64,000 nt of DNA from Candidatus Sulfopaludibacter sp. (GTDB lineage Bacteria; Acidobacteriota; Terriglobia; Bryobacterales; Bryobacteraceae). Made by a program: the position numbers and the translations under genes. Of the stretch, positions 34,458-42,511 are shown in pieces (position 1 is the stretch's first letter; the number at the start of each line of letters is the position of its first letter). Under the pieces are notes generated by a model, which made no database searches, was not told where the DNA came from, and saw nothing but the letters and a program-made list of their open reading frames with translations. Location: NCBI GenBank assembly GCA_031292755.1, contig JARLGM010000003.1, positions 61,682 through 125,681 on the forward strand, written 5' to 3'.

Positions 34458-35246
34458 CTACTCGCGGCAGATGCCGCGCTCACTGCGGCGGATGAAACGG
34501 ACCAGGTGGAGGGTTTCGGGGGTGGGGATTTCGGCTTCGATTTTTGCCAGGGCTTCCTGGAGCTTCAGACCGGAGCGGTAGAGAATCTGGTAGGCCTGTT
34601 TGAGGATGGCCACGTCGGAGGCTTTGTAGCCGGCGCGCTTGAGCCCTACGATGTTGATGCCTTTGGCTACGACATCGTGGCCGGCGTAGAGGAAGAAAGG
34701 CGGGACATCGCTATTGATGCGGGTGTTGCCGCCAATCATGGCGAGGCGGCCGATTTTGGAGAACTGGTGGACCACGACGCCGCCGGAGATGAAGGCCTGG
34801 TCTTCGACTTCGACATAGCCGGCGACGAGGGCGCAACTGGCAATCACGGTGTGGCTGCCGATTTTGCAGTTATGGGCGATGTGACCGCTGGTCATGATGT
34901 AGTTGTCGTCGCCGATTTCGGTGACGGATTCCGGCGCGGTGCCGCGCGAGATGGTGTAGTGCTCGCGGATTTTGTTGCCGTTTCCGATGCGCAGGTAGCT
35001 GCGTTCCCCGCCGAAATTCTTGTCGAGCGGGTCGGTCGCGAGCACGGTGCCGGCGGAGATTTCGTTGCGCTCGCCGAGGGTGGTCCAGCGCTTGACGTAG
35101 ACGTAGGGTTCGAGCAGGCAGCCTGCGCCGATGGAGACATCCGTTTCGATGACGCAGAATTCGCCGATGCGGGCGCCGGGGCCGATGACGGCATCGGGGT
35201 GGATGCGGGCGGTAGGCGCCACGAGGGCGGAGGGATCAACGGGCAT
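34458..35246 (-). CDS. lpxA: UDP-N-acetylglucosamine acyltransferase LpxA
   Basis: A 262-residue left-handed beta-helix protein of isoleucine-patch hexapeptide repeats (ARIHPDAVIGPGARIGEFCV). Catalytic-region hallmarks are HIAHNCKIG with the general-base His, GGVVVHQFSKIGRLAMIGG, and a C-terminal helical bundle after VGLKRAG. It transfers a 3-hydroxyacyl chain from ACP to UDP-GlcNAc, the first step of lipid A synthesis in the cytoplasm. It is encoded alone on the minus strand, divergent from the ProC-like gene and lpxD rather than in the usual lpxD-fabZ-lpxA-lpxB order. Confidence 0.93.
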   Translation of the reverse strand: MPVDPSALVAPTARIHPDAVIGPGARIGEFCVIETDVSIGAGCLLEPYVYVKRWTTLGERNEISAGTVLATDPLDKNFGGERSYLRIGNGNKIREHYTISRGTAPESVTEIGDDNYIMTSGHIAHNCKIGSHTVIASCALVAGYVEVEDQAFISGGVVVHQFSKIGRLAMIGGNTRINSDVPPFFLYAGHDVVAKGINIVGLKRAGYKASDVAILKQAYQILYRSGLKLQEALAKIEAEIPTPETLHLVRFIRRSERGICRE

Positions 35247-35323
35247 GAAGTTCCATGGTAACTTGACGCCGGAAGGGGGCGAGATGTGCTCGCCTGGGGC
35301 GACGGTCTGGCAGAATTGGGGAG

Positions 35324-36106
35324 ATGCCTTTGAAACTGGGATTCCTGGGAACGGGTGCGATTACTTCGGCGATGGTGAAGGGGCTGTGCTCCGCGGGCGG
35401 GGAGCGGTATGCGATCCGGCTCTCGCCGCGGAATGCAGAGACGGCCGCGGACCTGGCGGGCCGCTACCGGGAGGTTTCGGTGGCGACATCGAACCAGGCG
35501 GTGGTGGACGAGAGCGAAATGGTGGTGATTGCGGTGAGGCCGCAAATCGCCGAACACGTCCTTTCGGAGCTGCGGTTCCGGGAAGGACAGAACGCGATCA
35601 GCCTGGTGTCGGGATATTCGCTGCGGAGGGTCTCCGGCCTGGTGGCTCCGGCGGGCAGAGTGACGCGAGCGGTACCGCTGCCATCGGCGGCCCAACGGCG
35701 CAGCCCGACGGCCATGTATCCGCGGGACGAGGCGGCGGTGGAGCTGTTCGCTTTGTTGGGCACGGCGTTTGCGGTGGACACCGAGAGTGAGTTCGACGCG
35801 TTGTGTACGGCGACGGCGACGATGGCGGCGTACTTTGCCTATGCGGATGCCGCTGCAAGCTGGCTGGCGCGAAACGGGATTCCGCAGACGAAGGCGCGCG
35901 AGTACGTTGCCGGGATGTATGCGGGGCTGGCCGGGGCCGCGGTGGAAGCGCCGGAGCTCAGCTTCCACGAGCTGGCGGCGGACCATGCGACGCGGGGAGG
36001 AATCAACGAGCAGGTGCTCAACTACCTGGTGGAGCACGGCGTATTCCAGACCTTCTCGGAGGTGCTGGATGCGGTGATGCGACGGGTGTCGGCGGCGTCG
36101 CGATAG
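35324..36106 (+). CDS. Pyrroline-5-carboxylate reductase family protein
   Basis: A 260-residue protein. An N-terminal Rossmann domain opens with LGFLGTGAITSAMVKGL and has VVIAVRPQIAEHVL after beta-4. A dimerising helical C-terminal domain carries HATRGGINEQ in place of the usual SPGGTT motif. ProC reduces pyrroline-5-carboxylate to proline with NAD(P)H. The altered C-terminal motif and the neighbouring lipid A genes make a different imine substrate possible. It lies 46 bases before lpxD on the same strand. Confidence 0.75.
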   Translation: MPLKLGFLGTGAITSAMVKGLCSAGGERYAIRLSPRNAETAADLAGRYREVSVATSNQAVVDESEMVVIAVRPQIAEHVLSELRFREGQNAISLVSGYSLRRVSGLVAPAGRVTRAVPLPSAAQRRSPTAMYPRDEAAVELFALLGTAFAVDTESEFDALCTATATMAAYFAYADAAASWLARNGIPQTKAREYVAGMYAGLAGAAVEAPELSFHELAADHATRGGINEQVLNYLVEHGVFQTFSEVLDAVMRRVSAASR

Positions 36107-36152
36107 GCGGGACGCGCATGCCGCGCCAATGACCGCGCGTTAAAATCTACCC

Positions 36153-37181
36153 ATGCGAGTGCGTGAACTGGCGGAGTGGCTGGGGGCAACCTTCGAAGGC
36201 GATGGCGAGAAGGAACTGACGGGGGTGGCTCCGCTGGACACGGCGGGCGCGGGCGAGGTGGCTTTCGTGGGCGGGCGGAAAGCCGCGGAGCAGGCGGACA
36301 GTTCGGCGGCGGGGTGCCTGCTGGTGCCGCACGACTGGAGCAGCGCCATTCACCGCACGGTGATCCGGGTGCCGGAACCGCGGACAGCGTTCGCGCGGGC
36401 GATGAGCCGATTCTATCCCACGGCGGAACTGGACCCGGGTGTGCACCCGACGGCGGTAATCGGCAGGGACGTGGAGATGGGCGCGCTGGTGTACGTGGGC
36501 CCGCACGCGGTGGTGGGGGACGGCACGCGGATCGGAGTGGCCAGCAGCATCGGAGCCGGCTGCGTGGTGGGGAAGCGGGTGGCGATAGGCGAGGGCTGCG
36601 TGCTGCACGCCAATGTGACGGTGTACGACAACGTGGATATTGGGCGGAGCGCGATTCTGCATTCGGGCGCGGTGATTGGGGCGGACGGGTTCGGGTATGT
36701 GATGGAGCACGAGCGCTGGCACAAGTTTCCGCAGGTGGGGCGGGTGGAGATTGGCGATTTTGTGGAGATCGGGGCGAACTCCTGCGTGGACCGGGCGGCG
36801 CTGGGGGTGACTTCGATTGGGGAAGGCACCAAGCTGGACAACATGGTGCACGTGGGGCACAATTGCCGCATCGGGCGGCACGTGGTGGTGGCGGCGCAGA
36901 CGGGGTTTTCGGGCGGCGTGGTGGTGGAGGATTATGCGGTGATTGGGGGGCAGGTGGGGATCGGCGATAAGGCGCGGATCGAATCGCGGGCGGTTCTGGG
37001 ATCGGGGTGCGGAGTGCTGACGTCGAAGATCGTGCGTTCGGGCGAGACGGTGTGGGGTACGCCGGCGCGACCGCTGCGGCAACACCTGGAGCAACTGGCC
37101 AACCTGGCGCGGCTGCCGGAGACGCGTCGCGAACTGACGGAGTTGAAGCGGCGGCTGGCGGAGTTGGAGGACAAGATCTGA
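36153..37181 (+). CDS. lpxD: UDP-3-O-acylglucosamine N-acyltransferase LpxD
   Basis: A 342-residue protein. The uridine-binding N-terminal domain (LAEWLGATFEGDG; VAFVGGRKAAEQ) is followed by hexapeptide repeats and the catalytic region HVGHNCRIGRHVVVAAQTG. A C-terminal helix ends the protein (LTELKRRLAELE). It adds the second 3-hydroxyacyl chain in lipid A synthesis. Its TGA shares one base with the ATG of the next gene, so the two are translationally coupled. Present with lpxA, it confirms a lipid A-making outer membrane. Confidence 0.94.
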   Translation: MRVRELAEWLGATFEGDGEKELTGVAPLDTAGAGEVAFVGGRKAAEQADSSAAGCLLVPHDWSSAIHRTVIRVPEPRTAFARAMSRFYPTAELDPGVHPTAVIGRDVEMGALVYVGPHAVVGDGTRIGVASSIGAGCVVGKRVAIGEGCVLHANVTVYDNVDIGRSAILHSGAVIGADGFGYVMEHERWHKFPQVGRVEIGDFVEIGANSCVDRAALGVTSIGEGTKLDNMVHVGHNCRIGRHVVVAAQTGFSGGVVVEDYAVIGGQVGIGDKARIESRAVLGSGCGVLTSKIVRSGETVWGTPARPLRQHLEQLANLARLPETRRELTELKRRLAELEDKI

Positions 37182-37801
37182 TGCTGGTGGTGGTGGGCGG
37201 GCATTCGCGCAACATCGGGAAGACGGCGGTGGTGGCGGGGCTGATCCGCAAACTGCGCGACCGCAAGTGGATTGCGGTGAAGGTGACGCAATACGGCCAC
37301 GGCGTGTGCAGCGAGAATGGGAGCGCGTGCGAGTGTTCGGGCGGGATCGACGCGGATCATCCGTTTGCGCTGAGCGAGGAATACGAGCCGAGCGGCACCG
37401 ATTCGGGACGATTTCTGGCGGCGGGGGCGGAGCGCTCGTTCTGGCTGCGAACTCCGGCGGGCGAGTTGGCGAAAGCCGCGGGGACGTTGCAGAAGCTGCT
37501 GCGGCAGGGCGACCACGTAATCATGGAATCGAACAGCGTGGTGGACGTGGTGCAGCCGGACGTGTTTCTGATGCTGCTGGATTTTTCGTGTGAGGACTTC
37601 AAACCGTCGAGCCTGCGGTTGATGGACCGGGCAGACGCCTTTTTGGTGATCGACCGCGGCCTCAACGCTCCGCTGTGGGAGGACGTTTCGCGCGGAGTGT
37701 GGGACCGGAAGCCGCGGTTTCTGGTGAAGCCGCCGAACTATGTAACGGCGGCGGTGGCTGCCTTTGTGAGAGATCGACTCTCGCCTGTGGGGCACGCTTG
37801 A
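37181..37801 (+). CDS. P-loop NTPase, MobB-like
   Basis: A 206-residue protein. A Walker A motif opens it (GGHSRNIGKTAVVAGL, residues 6-21). A loop with cysteines follows (SACECSGG), then HVIMESNSVVDVVQPDVFLM corresponding to Walker B and the following strand. The fold is that of MobB/CobB-type deviant P-loop proteins, which bind GTP or ATP and support cofactor synthesis. No molybdenum cofactor gene is close by. It is coupled to lpxD (TGATG). The 3' end overlaps the convergent HisKA gene by 64 bases. The actual role is unknown. Confidence 0.7.
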   Translation: MLVVVGGHSRNIGKTAVVAGLIRKLRDRKWIAVKVTQYGHGVCSENGSACECSGGIDADHPFALSEEYEPSGTDSGRFLAAGAERSFWLRTPAGELAKAAGTLQKLLRQGDHVIMESNSVVDVVQPDVFLMLLDFSCEDFKPSSLRLMDRADAFLVIDRGLNAPLWEDVSRGVWDRKPRFLVKPPNYVTAAVAAFVRDRLSPVGHA

Positions 37802-38019
37802 AGCCGGTGGAGTTCGGCTACGGCTTGGGACAGTAGAGCGGCGGCGCGATCCACCTGGTGCTCAATGGTGCGCAGTTGCTCATGTGCCCGCGCAGGGGCG
37901 TCGCTCAACAGGAGGTTGAGGTAATACGTGCTGGTTTCGATCGTGCTCAACGGTTGACGCAGATCGTGTACGAGGTTTTTGAGAAGCAATTCGGTTTCGA
38001 TCTCGGCTATGGAGCGCAT
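37738..38019 (-). CDS. Stand-alone HisKA dimerisation/phosphoacceptor protein
   Basis: A 93-residue protein from the ATG at 38019. It consists of two helices that match a histidine-kinase HisKA domain; the H-box is LVHDLRQPLSTIE. No catalytic ATPase domain, sensor or membrane segment is present. The reading frame ends in the overlap with the convergent P-loop gene. A protein of this kind could act as a phosphotransfer or dimerisation partner. Alternatively the kinase could have been truncated. The REC-GGDEF gene lies 105 bases upstream on the same strand. Confidence 0.62.
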   Translation of the reverse strand: MRSIAEIETELLLKNLVHDLRQPLSTIETSTYYLNLLLSDAPARAHEQLRTIEHQVDRAAALLSQAVAELHRLQACPTGESRSLTKAATAAVT

Positions 38020-38124
38020 TTTGTTTGTGCTCGGGGGTGGCTGTGTCAGTATAACGCAACTGTAATTCGGCAGAGAAGATATTTCTGAGAGTTTTTGAAA
38101 GATGGCGCACCGAATGGAGGAATG

Positions 38125-39120
38125 TTAGATTTCGCCCACAGGCGGCGCGGCATCGACGCAGTTGCGACCGCGGTCTTTGGCTCGATAGAGGGCGAGATCG
38201 GACTCTCGGATCAACTGGTCCGCATCGTGAACCGAAGGGGAGTTGCGCCAGGCGACTCCGATGCTACAGGTAACGGGGAGCGGTTCGCCGCCGGGGAGGA
38301 AGAGGGAGGAGGCAACGGCATCGCGAATGCGCTCCGCTTGCTGGCCGGCGGCGGGGCCGGAACAACCGGGGAGGACAACGAGAAACTCTTCGCCGCCGTA
38401 GCGGCCGACGGAATCGTAGCGGCGAATGGCGGCTTGGACGCGCTGCGTGGCTTCGCGCAGGACGGCATCGCCGGCGAGGTGGCCGCGAGTATCGTTGACC
38501 AGTTTGAAGCGATCGAGATCCATCAAGAGGACGGCGATGGGTTGATGTTCGCGCTGGGCGCGGGCCAGTTCGTTCTGCAAGGTTTCGAGGATGGAACCGC
38601 GATTGAGGACGCGGGTGAGACTATCGTGGGTGGCTTGTACGCGGAGGGCTTCGCGGGCGAGCAACAATTCTTCCTGGAGGTCGAGGATTCTTCTTCCGGC
38701 GCGCAGGCGCACACGCAGTTCGTGGGCGTTGAATGGTTTGGTGAGGTAATCATCGGCGCCGGCTTCCATGCCTTCGACGAGGTCGCGGGCATCGGTGCGG
38801 GCGGTCAGGAGGAGAATATAGATATAGGGCTCGCGGGGGGCGGAGCGGACGCGGCGGCAGAGTTCGACGCCATCGAGGCCGGGCATCATCCAATCGAGAA
38901 TGGCCATGCGCGGGGCATCCTCGCCGCGCAGATGTTCCCAGGCTTCGTTGCCGTCCCGGGTGATCACGGCATCGTAGCCCCATTTGGTGAGCATGGTTCG
39001 GAGCATGGACTGAAATACCGGATTGTCTTCGGCGGCCAGGACTTTCATGCGCCGGCCGGCAGGCGGCTGGTGTTGGCCGGTATCCAATTCGTCAGCGAAC
39101 TCGATCGTGGTTGATTCCAC
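38125..39120 (-). CDS. Response regulator with diguanylate cyclase (REC-GGDEF)
   Basis: A 331-residue protein. A GTG at 39120 with AGGAGA seven bases upstream is preferred. The REC domain has MKVLAAEDNPVF with the acidic pocket, the phosphoacceptor Asp in MAILDWMMPGLDG, and the conserved Lys in DDYLTKPFN. The GGDEF domain carries the active signature RYGGEEF and an upstream RxxD inhibition site (RRYD), so c-di-GMP synthesis with product feedback is predicted. Phosphorylation by an unknown kinase should control output. The neighbouring HisKA-only protein is a possible but unproven partner. Confidence 0.9.
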   Translation of the reverse strand: MESTTIEFADELDTGQHQPPAGRRMKVLAAEDNPVFQSMLRTMLTKWGYDAVITRDGNEAWEHLRGEDAPRMAILDWMMPGLDGVELCRRVRSAPREPYIYILLLTARTDARDLVEGMEAGADDYLTKPFNAHELRVRLRAGRRILDLQEELLLAREALRVQATHDSLTRVLNRGSILETLQNELARAQREHQPIAVLLMDLDRFKLVNDTRGHLAGDAVLREATQRVQAAIRRYDSVGRYGGEEFLVVLPGCSGPAAGQQAERIRDAVASSLFLPGGEPLPVTCSIGVAWRNSPSVHDADQLIRESDLALYRAKDRGRNCVDAAPPVGEI

Positions 39121-39163
39121 GTGCTTCTCTCCTGAGAGCTTATCGGCTGAATTGAAAAATGTA

Positions 39164-40417
39164 TTAGCCGGGTGGAGGGGAGGATTCGCCGGTATCGGGC
39201 GGCTCAGGCAGGCGACCGGCGGCATCCAGCCAAGCCCAGGCGATGGCGGTGGCGGAACCGAGGGCGCCGGCGATGAGGGCGAGGGTGCGCGGTCCGGCAT
39301 ACTGGGAGGCGATTCCGGCGGCGGCCATGGAGACGATCATGACGGCATTGCGGAGAGCTTCCATGGTCGCGAAGACGCGGCCGCGATAGGCGGGGGCGGT
39401 GTGGCGCAGCAGTTGGGAATTATTGAGAATGCTGGTGACGGCCATGCCGACGCGGGAGAGCATCATGAGCAGGAGAGCGGCGGCGAAGGATCCGGTGCGA
39501 CTGAAGAGCATGTACGCGGCGCCGTGCACCAGGTAGGAGACGGTGACGGCACGCTTATACGCGGGGAAGCCGGCGCGGCGGCCCACCACATGACCGAGGG
39601 TGCCGCCGAGCAACAGGCCGATGCCGGCGAATCCCCAGATGTCGCCGATACCGGTGGCGCCGCGGTGGAAGACCTGCTCGCCGAAGAGAGCGAAGAGGAC
39701 TTGGGCGGCGCCGCCGCCGAGGGCCCATCCGAAGGAGATCATGGCGATGCCGGCGATTAAGGGCACAGAGGCGATGTAGCGCAGACCGTCGATGAAGTCG
39801 CGCGTGCCGGACGCACGGATGGCGGCGGGGGCGGGGGCGGCGCGCCAGGCGATCTTCCAGATGCACCAGGCGGAGAAGACGAAGGAGACGGCGTTGAGCA
39901 GGAAAGCGGCGTGGTAGCCGAGGGCGGCGGCGCCGAGTCCACCGAGCAGCGTGCCGGCGGTGAGGGTGGCCCAACTGGTGGTTTGGGTGAGGGAGTTAGC
40001 GGCGTGAATCTCCTCTTTGGAGGCGATGGAGGGCAGGATGGCGGCGCGTCCGGCGGTGAAGAACGGTGAGGCGAACATGAGGACAGCGCTGAGCAGATAG
40101 AGGAGCCAGGGGCGCTGCCGGTGAACGGTGAAGACGAAGGCGGCGGCCACGAGGGCGCGGAGGAGATCGCTGGCGATCATGATGCGGCGGCGGTCGAAGC
40201 GGTCGAGGAGGACGCCGGCGACGGGGCCAGCGAGAACGGCGGGAATAGCGCGGGAGAGAAAGACGCCGGAGACGACCATGCCGGAGCCGCTCTTCTCCAT
40301 GACGAGGGCGAGGACGGCGACATTATTGAAATAATCGCCAATTTCGCTGACGACCTGGCCCATCCAGGTGTAGCGGTAGTTGCGATTTTGTCGCAGCAGG
40401 CCCGGGAGGGTGGTCAT
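39164..40417 (-). CDS. MFS transporter (enterobactin-exporter-like, EntS/MFS_3 type)
   Basis: A 417-residue protein from the ATG at 40417, with 12 predicted helices. Motifs are RYTWMGQVVSEIGDYFNNVA in the first helix, VAGVLLDRFDRRRIMIASD in the loop between helices 2 and 3, and SLTQTTSWATLTAGTLLGG. These are characteristic of the MFS_3 subgroup that exports siderophores, macrolides or other small molecules. The gene is divergent from the GNAT gene with 36 bases between starts, so the two may share a regulatory region. Substrate unknown. Confidence 0.82.
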   Translation of the reverse strand: MTTLPGLLRQNRNYRYTWMGQVVSEIGDYFNNVAVLALVMEKSGSGMVVSGVFLSRAIPAVLAGPVAGVLLDRFDRRRIMIASDLLRALVAAAFVFTVHRQRPWLLYLLSAVLMFASPFFTAGRAAILPSIASKEEIHAANSLTQTTSWATLTAGTLLGGLGAAALGYHAAFLLNAVSFVFSAWCIWKIAWRAAPAPAAIRASGTRDFIDGLRYIASVPLIAGIAMISFGWALGGGAAQVLFALFGEQVFHRGATGIGDIWGFAGIGLLLGGTLGHVVGRRAGFPAYKRAVTVSYLVHGAAYMLFSRTGSFAAALLLMMLSRVGMAVTSILNNSQLLRHTAPAYRGRVFATMEALRNAVMIVSMAAAGIASQYAGPRTLALIAGALGSATAIAWAWLDAAGRLPEPPDTGESSPPPG

Positions 40418-40453
40418 GGCGATCTCAATGATAACAATGCGACACTGCAAAAC

Positions 40454-40936
40454 ATGGAAATCGATGCGATGAGGGCGGCCGATTGGCCCGAGGTGCGGGC
40501 GATCTACCTGGAGGGCATCGCGACTGGGAATGCGACGTTCCAGAAGACGGTGCCGGAGTGGGAGGAGTGGGACGCGGGGCATCTGGCGGGGTGCCGGCTG
40601 GTGGCGCGAGGGGAGGGGCAGGTGGCCGGATGGGCGGCGTTGAGCGGGGTATCGGCGCGGGTGGTGTATGCGGGAGTGGCGGAAGTGAGCGTCTACGTGG
40701 CGGCGCGGGCGCGGGGTCAGGGAGTGGGACGGATGCTGCTGGGCGCGCTGGTGGCGGAATCGGAACGGCTAGGGGTGTGGACGCTGCAGGCGGGGATTTT
40801 CCCGGAGAATCAGGCTAGCAGGGCGCTGCACGAGTGGGCGGGGTTCCGGGTGGTGGGGGTCCGGGAGAGGCTGGGATGCATGGACGGGCGGTGGCGGGAC
40901 GTGGTGCTGATGGAGCGGCGGAGCGGGATCGTGTAG
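40454..40936 (+). CDS. GNAT N-acetyltransferase (phosphinothricin-acetyltransferase-like)
   Basis: A 160-residue protein. The start DAMRAADWPEVRAIYLEGI and the following TGNATFQKTVPEWEEW are like those of the Pat/MnaT/YncA group. The acetyl-CoA pyrophosphate loop is RGQGVGRMLLGAL, followed by the conserved NQASRALHEWAGF. Members acetylate amino groups of phosphinothricin, methionine sulfoximine or amino-acid analogues. Start at the ATG at 40454. Divergent from the MFS transporter gene, which might export the product, though this is conjecture. Confidence 0.85.
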   Translation: MEIDAMRAADWPEVRAIYLEGIATGNATFQKTVPEWEEWDAGHLAGCRLVARGEGQVAGWAALSGVSARVVYAGVAEVSVYVAARARGQGVGRMLLGALVAESERLGVWTLQAGIFPENQASRALHEWAGFRVVGVRERLGCMDGRWRDVVLMERRSGIV

Positions 40937-40998
40937 GTCGAGGTGGTTTTTTCAACATTTAACTTCCTCCGGGTGGTGCTATGGCTTACAATCGGGGC

Positions 40999-41424
40999 AT
41001 GAAGATGAATTTAGTAGTAAAAGCTCTGTTTTTCGGAATTACAGGGCTTGCCCTGGTTGGTCAAGCGCAGCAGGGTGTGAAGAAAGTGGCTGCCAAGCCC
41101 ACCGTCGCCGTAGCCGGGAAGGATCTGTTCCGGGAGTACTGCGCGGTGTGCCACGGAACGGACGGCAAGGGGGGCGGGCCGGCAGCGGCGGCACTGAAGT
41201 CCGCGCCGACGGACCTGACGCAGATCAGCAAACGCAATAACGGCACATTTCCGGAAGAACGCATGATGCGGATGCTGCAAGGGCAGGAAGCGGTGACCGC
41301 GCACGGGTCGCAGGATATGCCGGTGTGGGGCGGCATCTTCAATAACATGACGCCGAGCCTGGCGATGAAACAGGCGCGGCTGCACGGGCTGATGCAGTAT
41401 CTGGAGGATCTACAGGCAAAGTAG
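40999..41424 (+). CDS. Exported c-type cytochrome (monohaem)
   Basis: A 141-residue protein from the ATG at 40999, with a signal peptide (KALFFGITGLALVGQA). It has a single CAVCH haem-binding motif at about residues 46-50, in FREYCAVCHGTDGKGGGPAA, and the distal-ligand candidate Met in SQDMPVWGGIF. It is a class I cytochrome acting as a periplasmic electron carrier. It stands alone on the plus strand, converging with the DUF4159 gene. The redox partner is not evident. Confidence 0.88.
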   Translation: MKMNLVVKALFFGITGLALVGQAQQGVKKVAAKPTVAVAGKDLFREYCAVCHGTDGKGGGPAAAALKSAPTDLTQISKRNNGTFPEERMMRMLQGQEAVTAHGSQDMPVWGGIFNNMTPSLAMKQARLHGLMQYLEDLQAK

Positions 41425-41465
41425 GGCCGTGAAAAAATCGCGCAGATCAGGCTGACGGATTTATT

Positions 41466-42317
41466 TTAGTGGGTCATGGAATAGGTGATGTAGTTGACGC
41501 CGATGCGGATGCCGAGGGCGGCGTAGTGTTCGGGGTATGACGGCGCGTCGGCCCATTCCCAGGAATCGCCGATATCGGATTGGTAGGTGATGGCCACCAT
41601 GATGCGGCCGTGGTCGTCGAAGATGCCGCGCCAGTGATCGGCGCAGCCTTCGCATTTCCAACTGCGGCCGGCGCGGACGGAGCCCTGGCTGGCCACCTGG
41701 TAGCGATCGTTCAGGTCGTAGACGGTGTGAAAGATGGCTTCTTTATTATCCAGTTCGACCACTTCGCGGTTGGGGAAAACTTTCCTCATACTGGCCATGA
41801 AGACGTCCCACTCGTAATCGCCCCAGAAATCGTCGGCCATGAAAAACCCTCCGCGCAGCAGGTATTCGCGCATGCTCCTGGCCTGGGCGTCGGTGAGTTG
41901 CCAGTGTCCGGCTTGCACAGCGTAGAGCCAGGGCCAGTCATAAACGCTGCCGCTATCCAGATTGACAGGCTGCTCGACGGAGCGCACGTGGATGCGGGTG
42001 AGGCGGCGGAGGGCTTGCAGGAAATGGCGGTCGGCGCGCGGATAATCCTGGGTCCAGATGGAATCGCCCTCGCGCCAGTCGCCGCTGCCGCGGTAGCCGC
42101 GGAATCCGTAGCCGCGTCCATAGCGGCCGCCGGGCGCAGGGGGATACATGAGGCGGGCGAAGGCGAACTCGGTCTTCTCCTGCCAGTCGGGTGGAAGTGG
42201 AATTTCGCCCAAGCGATACTCCACGCCGGGATACTCGCGGAACGGCTGTTGGAAAGCGCAGAGCGTTCCCAGCAGGAGAGCGGCCGTACCCAGCGCGAAA
42301 ACCCAGCGGGCGGTCAT
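41466..42317 (-). CDS. DUF4159 domain exported protein
   Basis: A 283-residue protein from the ATG at 42317, with a signal peptide (VFALGTAALLLGTLCAF). The DUF4159 body includes FAFARLMYPP, DYPRADRHFLQALRRLT, LRRGGFFMADDFWGDYEW with the initial residues as LLRGG, and ADAPSYPEHYAALGIRIGVN. DUF4159 has a GATase1-like fold and is common beside MoxR/DUF58 operons in some bacteria; here it is separate from the moxR operon. A Gly/Arg/Tyr-rich segment (GGRYGRGYGFRGYRGSG) near the N-terminus is distinctive. Function unknown. Confidence 0.78.
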   Translation of the reverse strand: MTARWVFALGTAALLLGTLCAFQQPFREYPGVEYRLGEIPLPPDWQEKTEFAFARLMYPPAPGGRYGRGYGFRGYRGSGDWREGDSIWTQDYPRADRHFLQALRRLTRIHVRSVEQPVNLDSGSVYDWPWLYAVQAGHWQLTDAQARSMREYLLRGGFFMADDFWGDYEWDVFMASMRKVFPNREVVELDNKEAIFHTVYDLNDRYQVASQGSVRAGRSWKCEGCADHWRGIFDDHGRIMVAITYQSDIGDSWEWADAPSYPEHYAALGIRIGVNYITYSMTH

Positions 42318-42511
42318 GGGAGTACCTTGCGTTGAGAATATCATGTGAGACATGCCCGAAGCCGAACTGGCGCGCCGGGGCTCGCGTGCCGGTGTTCTTG
42401 GTATGGCGGCGCATCCCTCAAAAGGGCTAAAACAGCCTTTCCTGGAAACGCGCTATTGGTTTCGAACGTCACGATACCAGTAAGCCTAAAAACGGAGATT
42501 AGGGATCGATC

